Source: Bifidobacterium merycicum DSM 6492
Lineage (GTDB): Bacteria; Actinomycetota; Actinomycetes; Actinomycetales; Bifidobacteriaceae
DNA length: 64,000 bases
NCBI RefSeq assembly: GCF_900129045.1
Contig: NZ_FQTX01000004.1
Span: 62,001-126,000, forward strand
Direction: 5' to 3'
Below, piece after piece: positions 8,299 to 17,793 of the stretch (the stretch's first letter is position 1; each line of letters starts with the position of its first letter). Made by a program: the position numbers and the translations under genes. A model generated the notes under the pieces. The model was not told the DNA's origin. It worked only from the letters and a program-made list of their open reading frames with translations, and ran no database searches.

Positions 8299-9420
8299 TC
8301 ACTTGTCGGTGTTGGCCGTGTTACCGGTGCCGTCGGCGCTCGGCTCCTCGACCTGTGCCGGCTGGGTGGAAGCGTCGAATGGATTGGGTTCGGTGGTGTT
8401 CCACGGTTCGGCTTCCGGTGCGGTTTGTGCTGGTGCGGGCGCCGGTTCCGCAGCTGCGGGCGTGGCCGGCATGGTCTGCTCGGGCAGCGGCGTGGCCGGC
8501 ATGGTCGGAATGGTCGGCACGGCGGGCATGGTGGGCATCTGATACGTCGGTGCTTCGGGTGCGGGCTGTGCGGCGGGCGCAGTGGGTGCGGCGGGTGCGG
8601 CGGGAGCCTGATAGGGCTGGAACTGCTGGCCGGTGGCAGGGGCCGTGGGGGCGGCGGGCATGCTGTAATCCGCGGTGCCGTAGGTCGGGGCGGCGTTGGC
8701 GGGAGGCATGTAGGTCGGTGCGGGAGTCTGCGGGAAGCGCGGATTCTCGTCGAAGCGCGCGCCTTCCGGCTTCGGACCGGTGGCCATGAACACGATGTAC
8801 ATGATTTCGAGCACGATGAGGATGAGCACGCAGATCATGAGCACGAAGCTGATTTTCGCGACGGTGTCGGATGAAACGCAGCTGCTCATGTCTCGTGGCA
8901 TGATGCCATCGAGCATGGCGCCGGAACCGTACATGGCGATGGAGCAGTTCCGGTTGTAGTTGTACAGCGAACCGATGGCGCTAATCACGGCCGCGATGCC
9001 CGCGATGAAGGTCGCGAACACCAGGACGTAGTAACCGAACAGCCACCAGCCGGACCGGTTCGTGTCATGCAGTCGCCTGACGCCCAACGCGATGACCGGG
9101 ACGACCGTCGCCAGTCCCCACAGGCCCGGCAGGAAGCTGAGCTGATCGATGGAATTCGCGATGGAGCCGAGGATGAACGTAATGATGAGGTTCGCCAGCA
9201 TGAACCACCAGAACTCGCTGCGGGAGGCGCGTCCCTTGAAGACGGCGTATTTCTTCCAGAAACGGAGGAAGGCTTCGGTGAAGGAGCATCCGTAATACGG
9301 CTGGTTCAGCGGGACGGTGCCGGTCGGGGGGATTCCCGGGGTGTTGTACGGTGCGCCCTGAGCGTATTGCGGCGGTGCAACAGGCTGTTGAGGCTGAGGG
9401 GGTATGTTCGGGTTCGACAT
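8299..9420 (-). CDS. DUF805 membrane protein with Pro/Ala-rich tail
   Basis: A 373-residue membrane protein. A Pro/Gln-rich N-terminus of about 40 residues leads into the DUF805 domain (about 45-210), recognised by the FKGRASRSEFWWF motif, the ALGVRRLHDTNRSGWW motif and four hydrophobic segments. The last 150 residues are a low-complexity Pro/Ala/Thr tail, probably disordered. The function of DUF805 proteins is not established. The start at 9420 is preceded by AAGGAGATACC on the coding strand. Directly upstream is a perfect tandem duplication of 25 bp (9448-9497), which may affect expression. It is convergent with the unknown gene at 7264. Confidence 0.85.
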   Translation of the reverse strand: MSNPNIPPQPQQPVAPPQYAQGAPYNTPGIPPTGTVPLNQPYYGCSFTEAFLRFWKKYAVFKGRASRSEFWWFMLANLIITFILGSIANSIDQLSFLPGLWGLATVVPVIALGVRRLHDTNRSGWWLFGYYVLVFATFIAGIAAVISAIGSLYNYNRNCSIAMYGSGAMLDGIMPRDMSSCVSSDTVAKISFVLMICVLILIVLEIMYIVFMATGPKPEGARFDENPRFPQTPAPTYMPPANAAPTYGTADYSMPAAPTAPATGQQFQPYQAPAAPAAPTAPAAQPAPEAPTYQMPTMPAVPTIPTMPATPLPEQTMPATPAAAEPAPAPAQTAPEAEPWNTTEPNPFDASTQPAQVEEPSADGTGNTANTDK

Positions 9421-9447
9421 GGTATCTCCTTCGGTCGAATGGCCGTG

Positions 9448-9497
9448 ATGGTGCAAACGTCTTCAATTGTACATGGTGCAAACGTCTTCAATTGTAC
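9448..9497. repeat. Perfect 25-bp tandem repeat upstream of DUF805 gene
   Basis: Two identical adjacent 25-bp units (9448-9472 and 9473-9497), each starting ATGGTGCAAACG and ending TTCAATTGTAC. They lie 28 bases upstream of the DUF805 start codon. On the coding strand each unit contains TACAAT, a fair -10 match, and TTGAAG. The repeat could be a duplicated promoter or operator; this is inference. Confidence 0.8.
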
Positions 9498-9665
9498 AAA
9501 GGGAAAGGGTGCCGGCCGGCGTGGGAACTGGAAGCGGTTGGCGAGATTCCCGGATGATTGCTGGACGTTCGCTGGGAGTTCGATTCGGTGATTCGGCGGC
9601 AGGGTGGTGGATGCGCGTCGCATCCGTCGCCGCGCTCGTCCCTCTTGCGGGGCACAATGGAGCCT

Positions 9666-11186
9666 ATGACTGAAGCTGAAAACAACAAACCAGAACTTCC
9701 TGAAAACGTTCGTGTGCGCTTCTGCCCGTCACCGACCGGCATCCCGCACGTCGGCATGGTCCGCACAGCCCTGTTCAACTGGGCCGAGGCGAGACATACC
9801 AAGGGAACCTTCGTGTTCCGCATCGAAGACACCGACGCCCAGCGCGATTCCGAGGAAAGCTACAACCAGATCATCGAAGCCCTGAACTGGCTCGGCATCG
9901 ACTGGGACGAGGGCATCAACGTCGGAGGCCCCGACGGCCCGTACCGCCAGTCCGAGCGCGGCGACATCTATAAGGCCGTGGCTGCCAAGCTGCTTGAGGC
10001 CGGCTACGCTTACGAATCCTTCTCCACCCCCGAGGAGATCGAGGCCCGCAACGTGGCCGCCGGTCGTCCGAAGGCATTCGGCTACGACGGCTACGACCGC
10101 AACCTCACCGAGGAGCAGAAGGCCGCCTTCCGTGCCGAAGGCCGCAAGCCGGCGCTGCGTATCCGCATGCCCGACGAGGACATCGCCTTCGATGATCTGA
10201 TCCGTGGCCGCATCGAATTCAAGGCCGGTTCCGTGCCGGATTACGTGATTGTCCGTCCGAACGGCGACCCGCTGTACACCCTGACCAATCCGGTCGACGA
10301 TGCCATGATGCGCATCAACGTGGTGCTGCGCGGCGAGGATCTGCTGAGCTCCACCCCGCGTCAGATCGTGCTGTACCGTTATCTGATCGAGCTGGGCGTG
10401 GCCAAGGAGATGCCGCTGTTCGGCCATATGCCGTACGTGATGGGCCAGGGTAACAAGAAGCTTTCCAAGCGCGACCCGGAATCCAACCTGTTCCTGCACC
10501 GCGACAACGGTTTCATCCGCGAAGGCCTGCTGAACTACCTGGCGCTGCTGGGCTGGTCCATCGCCCCCGACCGTGACGTGTTCTCCATGGACGAGATGAT
10601 CGAGAAGTTCGACGTGCGCGACGTGAAGGCCAATCCGGCCCGCTTCGACCTCGACAAGGCCATTTCCATCAACGCCGAGCACATCCGCATGCTTGAACCG
10701 CAGGACTTCCTCAACCGTGCCGTGCCGTACCTGCACCGCGACGGCGTGGTGTCCGCCGACTCCTGGGATGCGCTGACCGACCGTGAGCGTGAGGTGCTCA
10801 CCGCCGCCGCTCCGCTCGTCCAGCCGCGCGTGCGCCTGCTGGGTGAGGTCGCCGGCATGGTCGGCTCCCTGCTGAGCGAGGTGGGCTACATCGAGCCCGC
10901 CGACGATGCCAAGAAGCAGCTCAAGGATTCCGCCCCCGAGGTGCTCGACAAGGCCATCGCCGCGCTTGACGGTGTTGCCGAAGCCGATTGGAAGACCGAC
11001 AACCTGCATGAGACCCTGAACAAGGCGCTGGTGGAGGATGGCGGCTACAAGCCGCGTCTGGCCTTCGGCCCGGTGCGTGTGGCCATGTCCGGCCGCCGTG
11101 TGAGCCCGCCGCTGTTCGAATCCATGGAGATCGTCGGCAAGGCCGTTTCCATGGCGCGTCTGCAGGGGCTGCGCGAGCACCTGTGA
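9666..11186 (+). CDS. gltX: Glutamyl-tRNA synthetase
   Basis: This class I synthetase charges tRNA-Glu. The HIGH-type motif appears as [10 protein letters not shown] at residues 21-30 and the KMSKS-type motif as KLSKR at 265-269. The C-terminal anticodon-binding region is complete, and the 506-residue length is normal. I prefer the ATG at 9666; another in-frame ATG lies three codons upstream at 9657 and its GGAG could serve as ribosome binding site. tRNA-Glu itself is encoded 317 bases downstream, a meaningful pairing though separated by a terminator and a new promoter. Whether tRNA-Gln is made by misacylation and transamidation cannot be told from this window. Confidence 0.95.
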   Translation: MTEAENNKPELPENVRVRFCPSPTGIPHVGMVRTALFNWAEARHTKGTFVFRIEDTDAQRDSEESYNQIIEALNWLGIDWDEGINVGGPDGPYRQSERGDIYKAVAAKLLEAGYAYESFSTPEEIEARNVAAGRPKAFGYDGYDRNLTEEQKAAFRAEGRKPALRIRMPDEDIAFDDLIRGRIEFKAGSVPDYVIVRPNGDPLYTLTNPVDDAMMRINVVLRGEDLLSSTPRQIVLYRYLIELGVAKEMPLFGHMPYVMGQGNKKLSKRDPESNLFLHRDNGFIREGLLNYLALLGWSIAPDRDVFSMDEMIEKFDVRDVKANPARFDLDKAISINAEHIRMLEPQDFLNRAVPYLHRDGVVSADSWDALTDREREVLTAAAPLVQPRVRLLGEVAGMVGSLLSEVGYIEPADDAKKQLKDSAPEVLDKAIAALDGVAEADWKTDNLHETLNKALVEDGGYKPRLAFGPVRVAMSGRRVSPPLFESMEIVGKAVSMARLQGLREHL

Positions 11187-11235
11187 TTGGCCTCGTCCGG
11201 CTTCGATCGGACGTTCCGGCCGTATTCCGACCTGA

Positions 11236-11281
11236 GTGATGGCCGGCGAATCCCCGTGGTTCGCTGGCCATCACGCGTTTT
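11236..11281 (+). terminator. Terminator after gltX
   Basis: Inverted repeat with arms 11236-11250 and 11260-11274 (one G·T pair), followed by GCGTTTT. The rest of 11282-11420 shows no gene. Confidence 0.75.
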
Positions 11282-11420
11282 CCCCATATTCCATAGCCGA
11301 GTCGCGGATCGTCTTGCGACGTTTCAGGCTTGGGTGAGCCTGATTCGGGGCCTGCTTGAGCGGTTCGACGTGCGGCTCATGTGATGAAAACCGTTGGAAA
11401 TCAAGGCGACACGCCGTAAG

Positions 11421-11449
11421 TTGCGCACGTTCGGTAATCCGCGTATATT
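11421..11449 (+). promoter_or_regulatory. Promoter of the tRNA-Glu/tRNA-Gln unit
   Basis: TTGCGC (11421-11426) and TATATT (11444-11449) are separated by exactly 17 bases, placing transcription start about 45-50 bases before tRNA-Glu. This fits a housekeeping sigma promoter. Confidence 0.6.
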
Positions 11450-11503
11450 AATCACTCGTTGCGGTTCACACGGCACAGCCGAGAACCACAGCAAATAAAT
11501 TAA

Positions 11504-11576
11504 GCCCCCATCGTCTAGCGGTCTAGGACTACGCCCTCTCACGGCGCCAACACCGGTTCAAATCCGGTTGGGGGTA
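11504..11576 (+). tRNA. tRNA-Glu (anticodon CTC)
   Basis: A 73-base tRNA. The acceptor arm pairs GCCCCCA with TGGGGGT, the anticodon loop CTCTCAC gives CTC, and the T-arm reads CCGGTTCAAATCCGG. No CCA is encoded. It is followed 38 bases later by tRNA-Gln. Confidence 0.93.
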
Positions 11577-11614
11577 CGACGGACAACTTTTCGAAGTTGC
11601 CACGCCTGCCAAAT

Positions 11615-11689
11615 TGGGATGTGGTGTAATTGGCAACACAGCTGATTCTGGTTCAGCCATTCTTGGTTCGAGTCCAGGCATCCCAGCCA
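11615..11689 (+). tRNA. tRNA-Gln (anticodon CTG)
   Basis: The acceptor arm TGGGATG pairs with CATCCCA, the anticodon stem GCTGA/TCAGC encloses TTCTGGT (anticodon CTG), and the T-loop is GGTTCGAGTCC. Unlike the preceding tRNA-Glu, CCA is encoded (11687-11689). A terminator follows at once. Confidence 0.92.
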
Positions 11690-11693
11690 ATAG

Positions 11694-11719
11694 CCCTCGT
11701 GGAAACGCGAGGGTTTTTT
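11694..11719 (+). terminator. Terminator of the tRNA unit
   Basis: CCCTCG and CGAGGG (11694-11699, 11708-11713) form a short stem followed by six T residues. Confidence 0.8.
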
Positions 11720-11776
11720 GTTTCTCGCGGGAACTCGTATCGTGAGCCTATGCGGGGATGGGTTACAGTGGAGGAC

Positions 11777-13072
11777 ATGACGGAATCGCAGCACATGCTT
11801 GAAGGCCTGTCCAATACGCCGAGGATCAAGCCAGCGGAAGAAGGCGACAAGCGGCCGGTATCGGTGTCGGCGCGTCTGGGGCGGCTGCAATTCCATAATT
11901 CCGGCAAGTTCAGGGTGCTGCAGGTCTCCGATATCCAGGACGGCGCGAAGGTTTCGAAAGACACCATCGCGCTCATCGCGGTATCGCTTGATACCGTCCG
12001 CCCCGACTTGGTCGTGTTCACCGGCAACCAGATCGCCGGGTATGATTCCGCATTCGCCGAAACATTCGTCAAACGCCCGTGGAATGTGCAGGAGGCGGAG
12101 CGGGAAGCCGTGGAGCGCACCAAACAGCAGGTGCGCGGTGCCATCGAGCAGTTCCTGACGCCGCTGATCGAACGCAGCGTGCCATTCGCCGTCACCTACG
12201 GCAATCATGATGCCCAATGCGGGTTGACCAACGCGCAACTCGACGAGATCTACCGATCGTTCCCGGGCTGCCTGAATCCGGCTCCGTGTGATGCCGCGGG
12301 AGCTTCGGAAATGCAGGAACCGGGGGAGGGACTGCTGCCGAAGCAGACCGTCGTTCCGTTCGCTCCGGGCACCTTCGTGCTGCCCGTACTGGGATTGGAG
12401 GGGGCCACCAACGTGCTTGCCCTGGCGTTGCTGGATTCCGGCGGTTATGCGCACGGCGGCGGATTCGCAGCACCGGACGGCGAGGCATTGGCGTTCCTGA
12501 AAGCCGTGCCGCACCGCTTGGGTGTCAGGATGATGCTGTTCCAGCACATGCCGGTTCCGCAATTCTACGATCTGCTCAAACCGGCAAAAGCCAACGCGCC
12601 GTACGCCATGCAGGGGTATCGGGCGCATGCTGGCTGTTATTACGTGCTGGACGGCGAGCGAACCCAGGTGGGCGGATACCTGGGGGAAGGCATCAGCTGC
12701 CCCGACGAATCGGAGGAGTTCGGCCTGCTGCACGACGCTCTGATCGGCATCAGCGCCGGGCATGACCATCGCAACGGTTTCGTCGGCGAGCTCGACGGCA
12801 CGATGCTGCTTGCCACGCCCACCTGCGGTTTCGACACGTACGGCCCGGCCCCGGACCATCGTGCGACGAGGCTCATCGAGTTCGACATCCGCCACCCGCA
12901 CGAGCCGCGCACGCAGCTGTTGACCTTCGGCGAGCTGGTCGGCAAACCGAGTTCCAAAAAGGCGTACACGTATGCGATTAACGCCAAGCCGCCGCAGGAT
13001 GGCGAGGGGGATGATCTGCTGCGCAAACCGTCCTTGGTGTCACGGCTGCTTGGCCTGTTCGGGCGCAAATGA
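11777..13072 (+). CDS. Metallophosphoesterase (Dcr2/PAP29-like) with altered metal-site residues
   Basis: A 431-residue calcineurin-like phosphoesterase fold protein. Motifs in order: SDIQDG (D52, Q54), TGNQIAG (N84), YGNHD (N143-D145), FQHMPVPQF (H257) and SAGHDH (H329, H331). The FQHMPVPQF and GHDH motifs point to the Dcr2/PAP29 branch. Compared with the family consensus (D-x-H, then G-D), the histidine is replaced by Gln54 and the bridging aspartate by Asn84, so metal binding may be altered or lost. The ATG at 11777 follows GGAGG at close spacing; an in-frame ATG at 11750 is possible. The open frame runs back into tRNA-Gln, which cannot be coding. No signal peptide is seen. Confidence 0.8.
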   Translation: MTESQHMLEGLSNTPRIKPAEEGDKRPVSVSARLGRLQFHNSGKFRVLQVSDIQDGAKVSKDTIALIAVSLDTVRPDLVVFTGNQIAGYDSAFAETFVKRPWNVQEAEREAVERTKQQVRGAIEQFLTPLIERSVPFAVTYGNHDAQCGLTNAQLDEIYRSFPGCLNPAPCDAAGASEMQEPGEGLLPKQTVVPFAPGTFVLPVLGLEGATNVLALALLDSGGYAHGGGFAAPDGEALAFLKAVPHRLGVRMMLFQHMPVPQFYDLLKPAKANAPYAMQGYRAHAGCYYVLDGERTQVGGYLGEGISCPDESEEFGLLHDALIGISAGHDHRNGFVGELDGTMLLATPTCGFDTYGPAPDHRATRLIEFDIRHPHEPRTQLLTFGELVGKPSSKKAYTYAINAKPPQDGEGDDLLRKPSLVSRLLGLFGRK

Positions 13073-13112
13073 CGATGGTCCGTCGTGGGAGACGCGACGG
13101 TGACGATATGCG

Positions 13113-13150
13113 AAAGGCGTGCGGTTCCGAGTGGAATCGCACGCCTTTTG
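13113..13150. terminator. Bidirectional terminator
   Basis: A stem of about 16 bp (13113-13128 with 13133-13148) begins with AAA and ends with TTTT, so it can terminate both convergent genes (phosphoesterase and IclR regulator). Confidence 0.85.
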
Positions 13151-13201
13151 TTATGCGTTATGGCGCGATGTGTGCCGTGCGCGCATGAGACGCGGTGCGC
13201 C

Positions 13202-14011
13202 TCAGCGGCCGGCGGAGGCTTTGATCAACGCGTCGGTGAGATAACGGCCCGCGGCCATCACCAGCGGCGCGTAGCGGCGTCCGGGCGTGGTTCCCATGCG
13301 TCCGATCGGGCCGGAAATGGAGATGGCGGCGATCACCTGGCCAGAGGCGTTGCGAATCGGTGCCGAAATCGAGGCGACGCCCTCCTCACGTTCGTTGACG
13401 GATTCGGACCATCCGCGCTTGCGCACCTGTGCGAGCTTGGCGGCGTTGAACTTCGCGTGGCGCAGTCCCTGATGCAGGCGGTCGGAGTCCTCCCAAGCGA
13501 GCAGGATCTGCGCGGCGGAACCCGCCTCCATCGACAGCATGGCACCCACCGGAATGGAATCGCGCAGGCCGGAGGCGCGTTCGACGGCGGCGATGCACAC
13601 TCTCTGATCGCCCTGACGGCGATAGATCTGTGCGGATTCCCCGGTGCGGTCGAGCAACGTTTGCAGAATCGGACCGGCGGCGGTGAGCAAACGATCCTCA
13701 CCTGCGGCGGCGGCGAGTTCGGCGAAACGCGAGCCGAGCACGAATCGGCCGTGCTGGTCGCGCAGCACGAAACGATGACGTTCCAGCGCGATGGCCAGAC
13801 GATGCGCCGTGGGGCGGGCGAGGCCGGTGGCGCTCACCAGCTGGCCGAGCGTGGACGGGCCGGATTCGAGAGCGTCGAGGATCTTGACGGTTTTGTCAAG
13901 CACTCCAACGCCGGAATGGATTTCATTGTCCTTCGGCGTGGCGGCCGACGCCTGATCGGCGGGCGCGAATTCGCCATTTTGCGGTGTGATATCGTTCTCA
14001 GCAAATGTCAT
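13202..14011 (-). CDS. IclR family regulator, LtbR/NdgR-like, of leuCD
   Basis: A 269-residue transcription factor. The N-terminal winged helix-turn-helix is near residues 35-90 (STLGQLVSATGLARPTAHRL), followed by the IclR effector-binding domain. In many actinobacteria an IclR protein (LtbR in corynebacteria, NdgR in streptomycetes) is encoded divergently from leuCD and controls it, the same arrangement as here. I chose the ATG at 14011. The open frame extends to 14197, but that would cross the leuC promoter region and overlap the start of leuC. Effector and operator are not proven; a palindrome at 14032-14042 is a candidate site. Confidence 0.85.
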   Translation of the reverse strand: MTFAENDITPQNGEFAPADQASAATPKDNEIHSGVGVLDKTVKILDALESGPSTLGQLVSATGLARPTAHRLAIALERHRFVLRDQHGRFVLGSRFAELAAAAGEDRLLTAAGPILQTLLDRTGESAQIYRRQGDQRVCIAAVERASGLRDSIPVGAMLSMEAGSAAQILLAWEDSDRLHQGLRHAKFNAAKLAQVRKRGWSESVNEREEGVASISAPIRNASGQVIAAISISGPIGRMGTTPGRRYAPLVMAAGRYLTDALIKASAGR

Positions 14012-14031
14012 AATAAGGTGATTATGCCATC

Positions 14032-14042
14032 TCACATAGTGA
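14032..14042. promoter_or_regulatory. Palindrome between iclR and leuC
   Basis: TCACATAGTGA (TCAC and GTGA around ATA) lies 20 bases from the regulator start, and a half-site ATCTCAC recurs near 14061-14067. It is a candidate operator for the IclR protein; this is inference from symmetry and position only. Confidence 0.4.
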
Positions 14043-14195
14043 AATCGCAAATCGGGAAAAATCTCACTGTTCGGCCCTGCCTGGCATATCTCAATATCCG
14101 ACCGCATTCGGGGCGATATGTGGAACGCACCATAGGCTAGTACCACGAACAAGAAGCAAACGCAAGAGTTAGTGTGAAAATTCAGGAGGATTTCC

Positions 14196-15599
14196 ATGGG
14201 AACGACACTGGCCGAAAAGGTCTGGGCCGATCATTTGGTACGCAAGGGCACCGACGGCGCACCCGATTTGCTGTACATCGACCTGATGCTTATGCACGAA
14301 GTCACGAGCCCGCAGGCGTTCGAAGGCCTGCGACTGGCCGGACGCAAGCCGCGCCACGTTGACCAGCTCATTGCCACCGAGGACCACAACACCCCGACCG
14401 TCGACATCGATAAGCCGAACCCCGACGAGACCAGCTCGCTGCAGCTGACCACGCTCGAGAAGAACTGCAAGGAATTCGGCGTGCGCCTGCACCCGCTGGG
14501 CGACGCCGACCAAGGCGTCGTGCACGCCTTCGCCCCGGTGCTGGGCCTCACCCAGCCGGGCATGACCATCGTGTGCGGCGACTCGCACACCTCCACCCAT
14601 GGCGCGTTCGGCGCATTGGCCTTCGGCATCGGCACCTCCGAGGTCGAACATGTGATGGCCACGCAGACCCTGAGCCTCAAGCCGTTCAAGACCATGGCCG
14701 TCAACATTGAAGGCGAGCTGCCGAAGGGCGTGACCGCCAAGGACATCATTCTGGCCATCATCGCCAAGATCGGCACTGGCGGCGGCCAGGGCTATGTGAT
14801 CGAATACCGTGGCGAGGCGCTGAAGAAGCTCTCCATGGACGCGCGTATGACCATCTGCAACATGTCCATCGAAGCGGGTGCCCGTGCCGGCATGATCGCT
14901 CCGGACGAGGTCACCTTCGAATACCTCAAGGGGCGTCCGCATGCGCCGGAAGGTGACATGTGGGATAAGGCCGTCGAATACTGGAAGACCCTGAAGACCG
15001 ATGATGACGCCGTGTTCGATAAAGAAGTCACCATCAAGGCCGAGGATCTTGAGCCGTATGTGACCTGGGGCACCAACCCCGGCCAGGGTGCCCCGATCTC
15101 CGCCACCGTGCCCGATCCCGAGTCCATCGCGGACGAGACCGAGCGCAACGCCGCCAGGCGCGCCATCGACTACATGGGCCTCAAGCCCGGCATGGCGATC
15201 AAGGACATCGCCGTCGACACCGTGTTCATCGGCTCCTGCACGAATGGCCGACTCGAAGACCTGCGCGTGGCCGCATCCATTATGAAGGGCCACCACAAGG
15301 CCGAGAACATCCACCGTGTGCTCGTGGTGCCGGCATCGTCCCGCGTCCGCCTGCAGGCGGAAAAGGAAGGGCTCGACAAGATCTTCAAGGACTTCGGCGC
15401 CGAATGGCGTAACGCCGGCTGTTCCATGTGCCTGGGTATGAACCCCGACAAGATGGTCGCCCGCGAGCGTTCCATCTCCACCTCGAACCGCAACTTCGAA
15501 GGCCGTCAGGGCAAGGGGTCCCGCACGCATCTGGCATCGCCGGCAGTTGCGGCCGCCACGGCCATCCGTGGCACGATTTCCTCCCCGGCCGACCTGTAA
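14196..15599 (+). CDS. leuC: 3-isopropylmalate dehydratase, large subunit
   Basis: The large subunit of isopropylmalate isomerase converts 2-isopropylmalate to 3-isopropylmalate in leucine synthesis. Its 4Fe-4S cluster cysteines are visible in GSCTNGR and in the [10 protein letters not shown] segment. The 467-residue length is normal for the bacterial heterodimeric enzyme. The start at 14196 has a strong AGGAGG seven bases upstream. leuD follows 45 bases later, so the two subunits are co-transcribed. The divergent IclR-family gene is the probable regulator. Confidence 0.96.
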   Translation: MGTTLAEKVWADHLVRKGTDGAPDLLYIDLMLMHEVTSPQAFEGLRLAGRKPRHVDQLIATEDHNTPTVDIDKPNPDETSSLQLTTLEKNCKEFGVRLHPLGDADQGVVHAFAPVLGLTQPGMTIVCGDSHTSTHGAFGALAFGIGTSEVEHVMATQTLSLKPFKTMAVNIEGELPKGVTAKDIILAIIAKIGTGGGQGYVIEYRGEALKKLSMDARMTICNMSIEAGARAGMIAPDEVTFEYLKGRPHAPEGDMWDKAVEYWKTLKTDDDAVFDKEVTIKAEDLEPYVTWGTNPGQGAPISATVPDPESIADETERNAARRAIDYMGLKPGMAIKDIAVDTVFIGSCTNGRLEDLRVAASIMKGHHKAENIHRVLVVPASSRVRLQAEKEGLDKIFKDFGAEWRNAGCSMCLGMNPDKMVARERSISTSNRNFEGRQGKGSRTHLASPAVAAATAIRGTISSPADL

Positions 15600-15644
15600 A
15601 CCCATTGAGCCGTAGACCGAGATAGACAACCAAGGACTTTCGAA

Positions 15645-16334
15645 ATGGAAAAACTTACCACTCTTACCGGCGTTGGCGTGCCGCTGCGCCGTTCCAATGT
15701 CGATACCGACCAGATCATTCCGGCCGTATTCCTCAAGCGCGTGACGAAGACCGGTTTCGACGACGCGCTGTTCTACGCATGGCGCCGCGACCCGGAGTTC
15801 GTGCTCAACAAGCCCGAGTACGCCAAGGGACAGATTTTGGTGGCCGGCCCCGAATTCGGCATCGGCTCCTCCCGCGAGCACGCCGTGTGGGCGCTGCATG
15901 ACTACGGTTTCCGTGTGGTCATCGCGCCGAGCTTCGCCGATATCTTCTATGGCAACACCGCCAAGAACGGTGTGCTGGCCGCGATCATGCCGCAGGAATC
16001 CGTCGAGCTGCTGTGGAAGCTCCTCGAGGAGGAGCCGGGCACCGAGATGACCGTGAGCCTGGAGGATCGTACGGTGACCTGCGGCGACGTGACCCTGCCG
16101 TTCGAGGTGGGCGATTACGTGCGCTGGCGTCTGATGAACGGCTACGACGACATCGATCTGACACTGCAGCATGAGGATGACATCGCCGCATACGAGAAGA
16201 TGCGTGCCGAGAAGTTCCCGTTCAAGCCGAAGACCCTACCGGTCAAGCAAGAGCCGGAACAGGCGATCGAATCCGCCCGTGAAGGCGAATACCCCAACTG
16301 GCAAGGCCCGTTGGCCGATCGCGGCATTATCTAG
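15645..16334 (+). CDS. leuD: 3-isopropylmalate dehydratase, small subunit
   Basis: The small subunit completes the isopropylmalate isomerase with LeuC and carries the swivelling domain that shapes substrate choice. The [14 protein letters not shown] motif near the N-terminus and [11 protein letters not shown] near residue 80 are diagnostic. At 229 residues it is a little longer than the 201 of the E. coli protein because of a C-terminal extension. A GGACTTTCG precedes the ATG. It is the last gene of the leuCD unit. Confidence 0.96.
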   Translation: MEKLTTLTGVGVPLRRSNVDTDQIIPAVFLKRVTKTGFDDALFYAWRRDPEFVLNKPEYAKGQILVAGPEFGIGSSREHAVWALHDYGFRVVIAPSFADIFYGNTAKNGVLAAIMPQESVELLWKLLEEEPGTEMTVSLEDRTVTCGDVTLPFEVGDYVRWRLMNGYDDIDLTLQHEDDIAAYEKMRAEKFPFKPKTLPVKQEPEQAIESAREGEYPNWQGPLADRGII

Positions 16335-16380
16335 CCGCATCCGACGGATGGCTGTGGCATCGCCTCTGCCCCCCCTCTTC

Positions 16381-16409
16381 AAGCCCGGCATTCAAGCCGG
16401 GCTTTTTGT
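16381..16409 (+). terminator. Terminator after leuD
   Basis: AAGCCCGGC and GCCGGGCTT (16381-16389, 16396-16404) form a stem followed by TTTTGTTTA. Confidence 0.85.
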
Positions 16410-16659
16410 TTATCCTGGCATTGCTTCCTATCCCCTCCGCCGACGGCAAATTCCATAAACATAAAACGATGGTAAAACGAGCGGAAAGTCATGATTCGTT
16501 GAGCTGGCTTGGACTGAATGGTCCGAAACGACCTGTGGAAAGCCATGTAGGTGAGATGGGCCGGGTGTTCGGGGCTTATGGCGCGTTACAGTGGATACAA
16601 CATCCCGCGCGTTCACATCGCACATCCAACATGACACGAGAACAACTTCGGAGAGCACT
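16410..16659. other. Intergenic stretch without recognisable gene
   Basis: Between the leuD terminator and the next start there is no supported ORF or RNA. A TACAGT near 16586 could be the -10 of the following gene, but no convincing -35 pairs with it. Confidence 0.5.
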
Positions 16660-17793
16660 ATGAGCCAAGGTTTCGCGCCGTTTTATGACGTCAATCGCAC
16701 GTATGAAGACAACTATCTGCAGGGGCCGTTCGGCGCATTCGTCGAAGCGTTGAAGAACGATTCCGCTGCCGATACCTCCGAGCAGTCCACTCAATCCCAA
16801 CCGTTCGATCAGGCGGAGGAATTCCTTGGCTTCCGCGTGAACCTGCCGTTTGGCATCCCTGCCGGTCCGCTGCTGAACGAGCGGTTCACCACAGCCGCCT
16901 TCCGCATGGGCTTCGATTTGGCGGTGTACAAGACGGTCCGTTCCCGCGCGTGGGGTTGCAATGCGTTCCCGAACGTGCTTGCCGTGCATCCGAAGAACGC
17001 GGACGGGTCGTTGGTTCCCGGAAGCGCCGAGTTGGACGAAGGCGTGCTTGCCGATACCCGATACGAGCTTCCGATTTCGATTTCCAACAGTTTCGGAGTG
17101 CCGTCACGCGATCCCGACGAATGGCAGCCGGACATGAAGAAAGCGATCGCCGAAGCCGGCGACGGCCAGCTGCTCGTGCCAAGCTTCCAAGGTTCCCGCG
17201 TGGACGGTATGGATCGCAAAGCGTATATCGCGGACCACGTCACCACCGCGCATCTGGTTGCGGAAACCGGAGCCGGACTGATGGAAATGAACACCAGCTG
17301 CCCGAACGAAGGCCACAATCGCCTGCTATGCCATGACCCGCATCTGGTGGGGGAGATTACGGAAGCTGTGAAAAACGAAATCGGCGATCGCCCGCTCATC
17401 GTGAAACTCGCGTACATTCCCAACGATGCCGATCTGGAAACCATGGTCAAGGAAACCGTTGGTCGTGGCGCTGTGCAAGGCTTCTCCACCATCAACACCA
17501 TTTCGGCGCGCCTGGTGGACGCCAATGGCAATCAGGCCTTGCCGGGAGCCGGACGCGACCGTTCCGGCGTGTGCGGTAACGCCATCCGCGGAGCCGGTCT
17601 CGACATGGTCGGCAGGCTTTCCGCCATCCGTGAGAAACTCGGCGTTGACTTCGCCATTGTGGGTGTTGGCGGTGTGATTCGCCCCGATGACTACAAGGCG
17701 TATCGTGCGGCCGGCGCGAACGCAGTGATGAGTGCCACCGGAGCCATGTGGGACGCGAATCTCGCGCGCGAAATTAAGGAGACGCTGCGTTGA
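16660..17793 (+). CDS. Dihydroorotate dehydrogenase-like flavoprotein
   Basis: A 377-residue protein of the dihydroorotate dehydrogenase / FMN TIM-barrel family. Visible features are the NLPFGIPAGPL segment near residue 60, MEMNTSCPN near residue 210 (the active-site Ser/Cys loop region) and a C-terminal phosphate-binding VGVGGVIRPDDY. Such enzymes oxidise dihydroorotate in pyrimidine synthesis or reduce related pyrimidines. The pyr genes usually cluster, and none is near here, so this may be a second, specialised paralogue. The ATG at 16660 follows CGGAGAG; the open frame extends 23 codons upstream without a better signal. It is monocistronic, ending in a terminator. Confidence 0.78.
   Translation: MSQGFAPFYDVNRTYEDNYLQGPFGAFVEALKNDSAADTSEQSTQSQPFDQAEEFLGFRVNLPFGIPAGPLLNERFTTAAFRMGFDLAVYKTVRSRAWGCNAFPNVLAVHPKNADGSLVPGSAELDEGVLADTRYELPISISNSFGVPSRDPDEWQPDMKKAIAEAGDGQLLVPSFQGSRVDGMDRKAYIADHVTTAHLVAETGAGLMEMNTSCPNEGHNRLLCHDPHLVGEITEAVKNEIGDRPLIVKLAYIPNDADLETMVKETVGRGAVQGFSTINTISARLVDANGNQALPGAGRDRSGVCGNAIRGAGLDMVGRLSAIREKLGVDFAIVGVGGVIRPDDYKAYRAAGANAVMSATGAMWDANLAREIKETLR

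Noticed and set aside
9729-11180. 483-residue open frame antisense to gltX
   Set aside because: Shadow frame; gltX is unmistakable on the plus strand.
11630-11776. N-terminal extension of the phosphoesterase starting inside tRNA-Gln
   Set aside because: The frame overlaps the tRNA and its terminator, so the true start must be downstream.
14169-16172. 667-residue open frame antisense to leuC and leuD
   Set aside because: Shadow frame opposite two fully recognised enzymes; no ribosome binding site or family resemblance.
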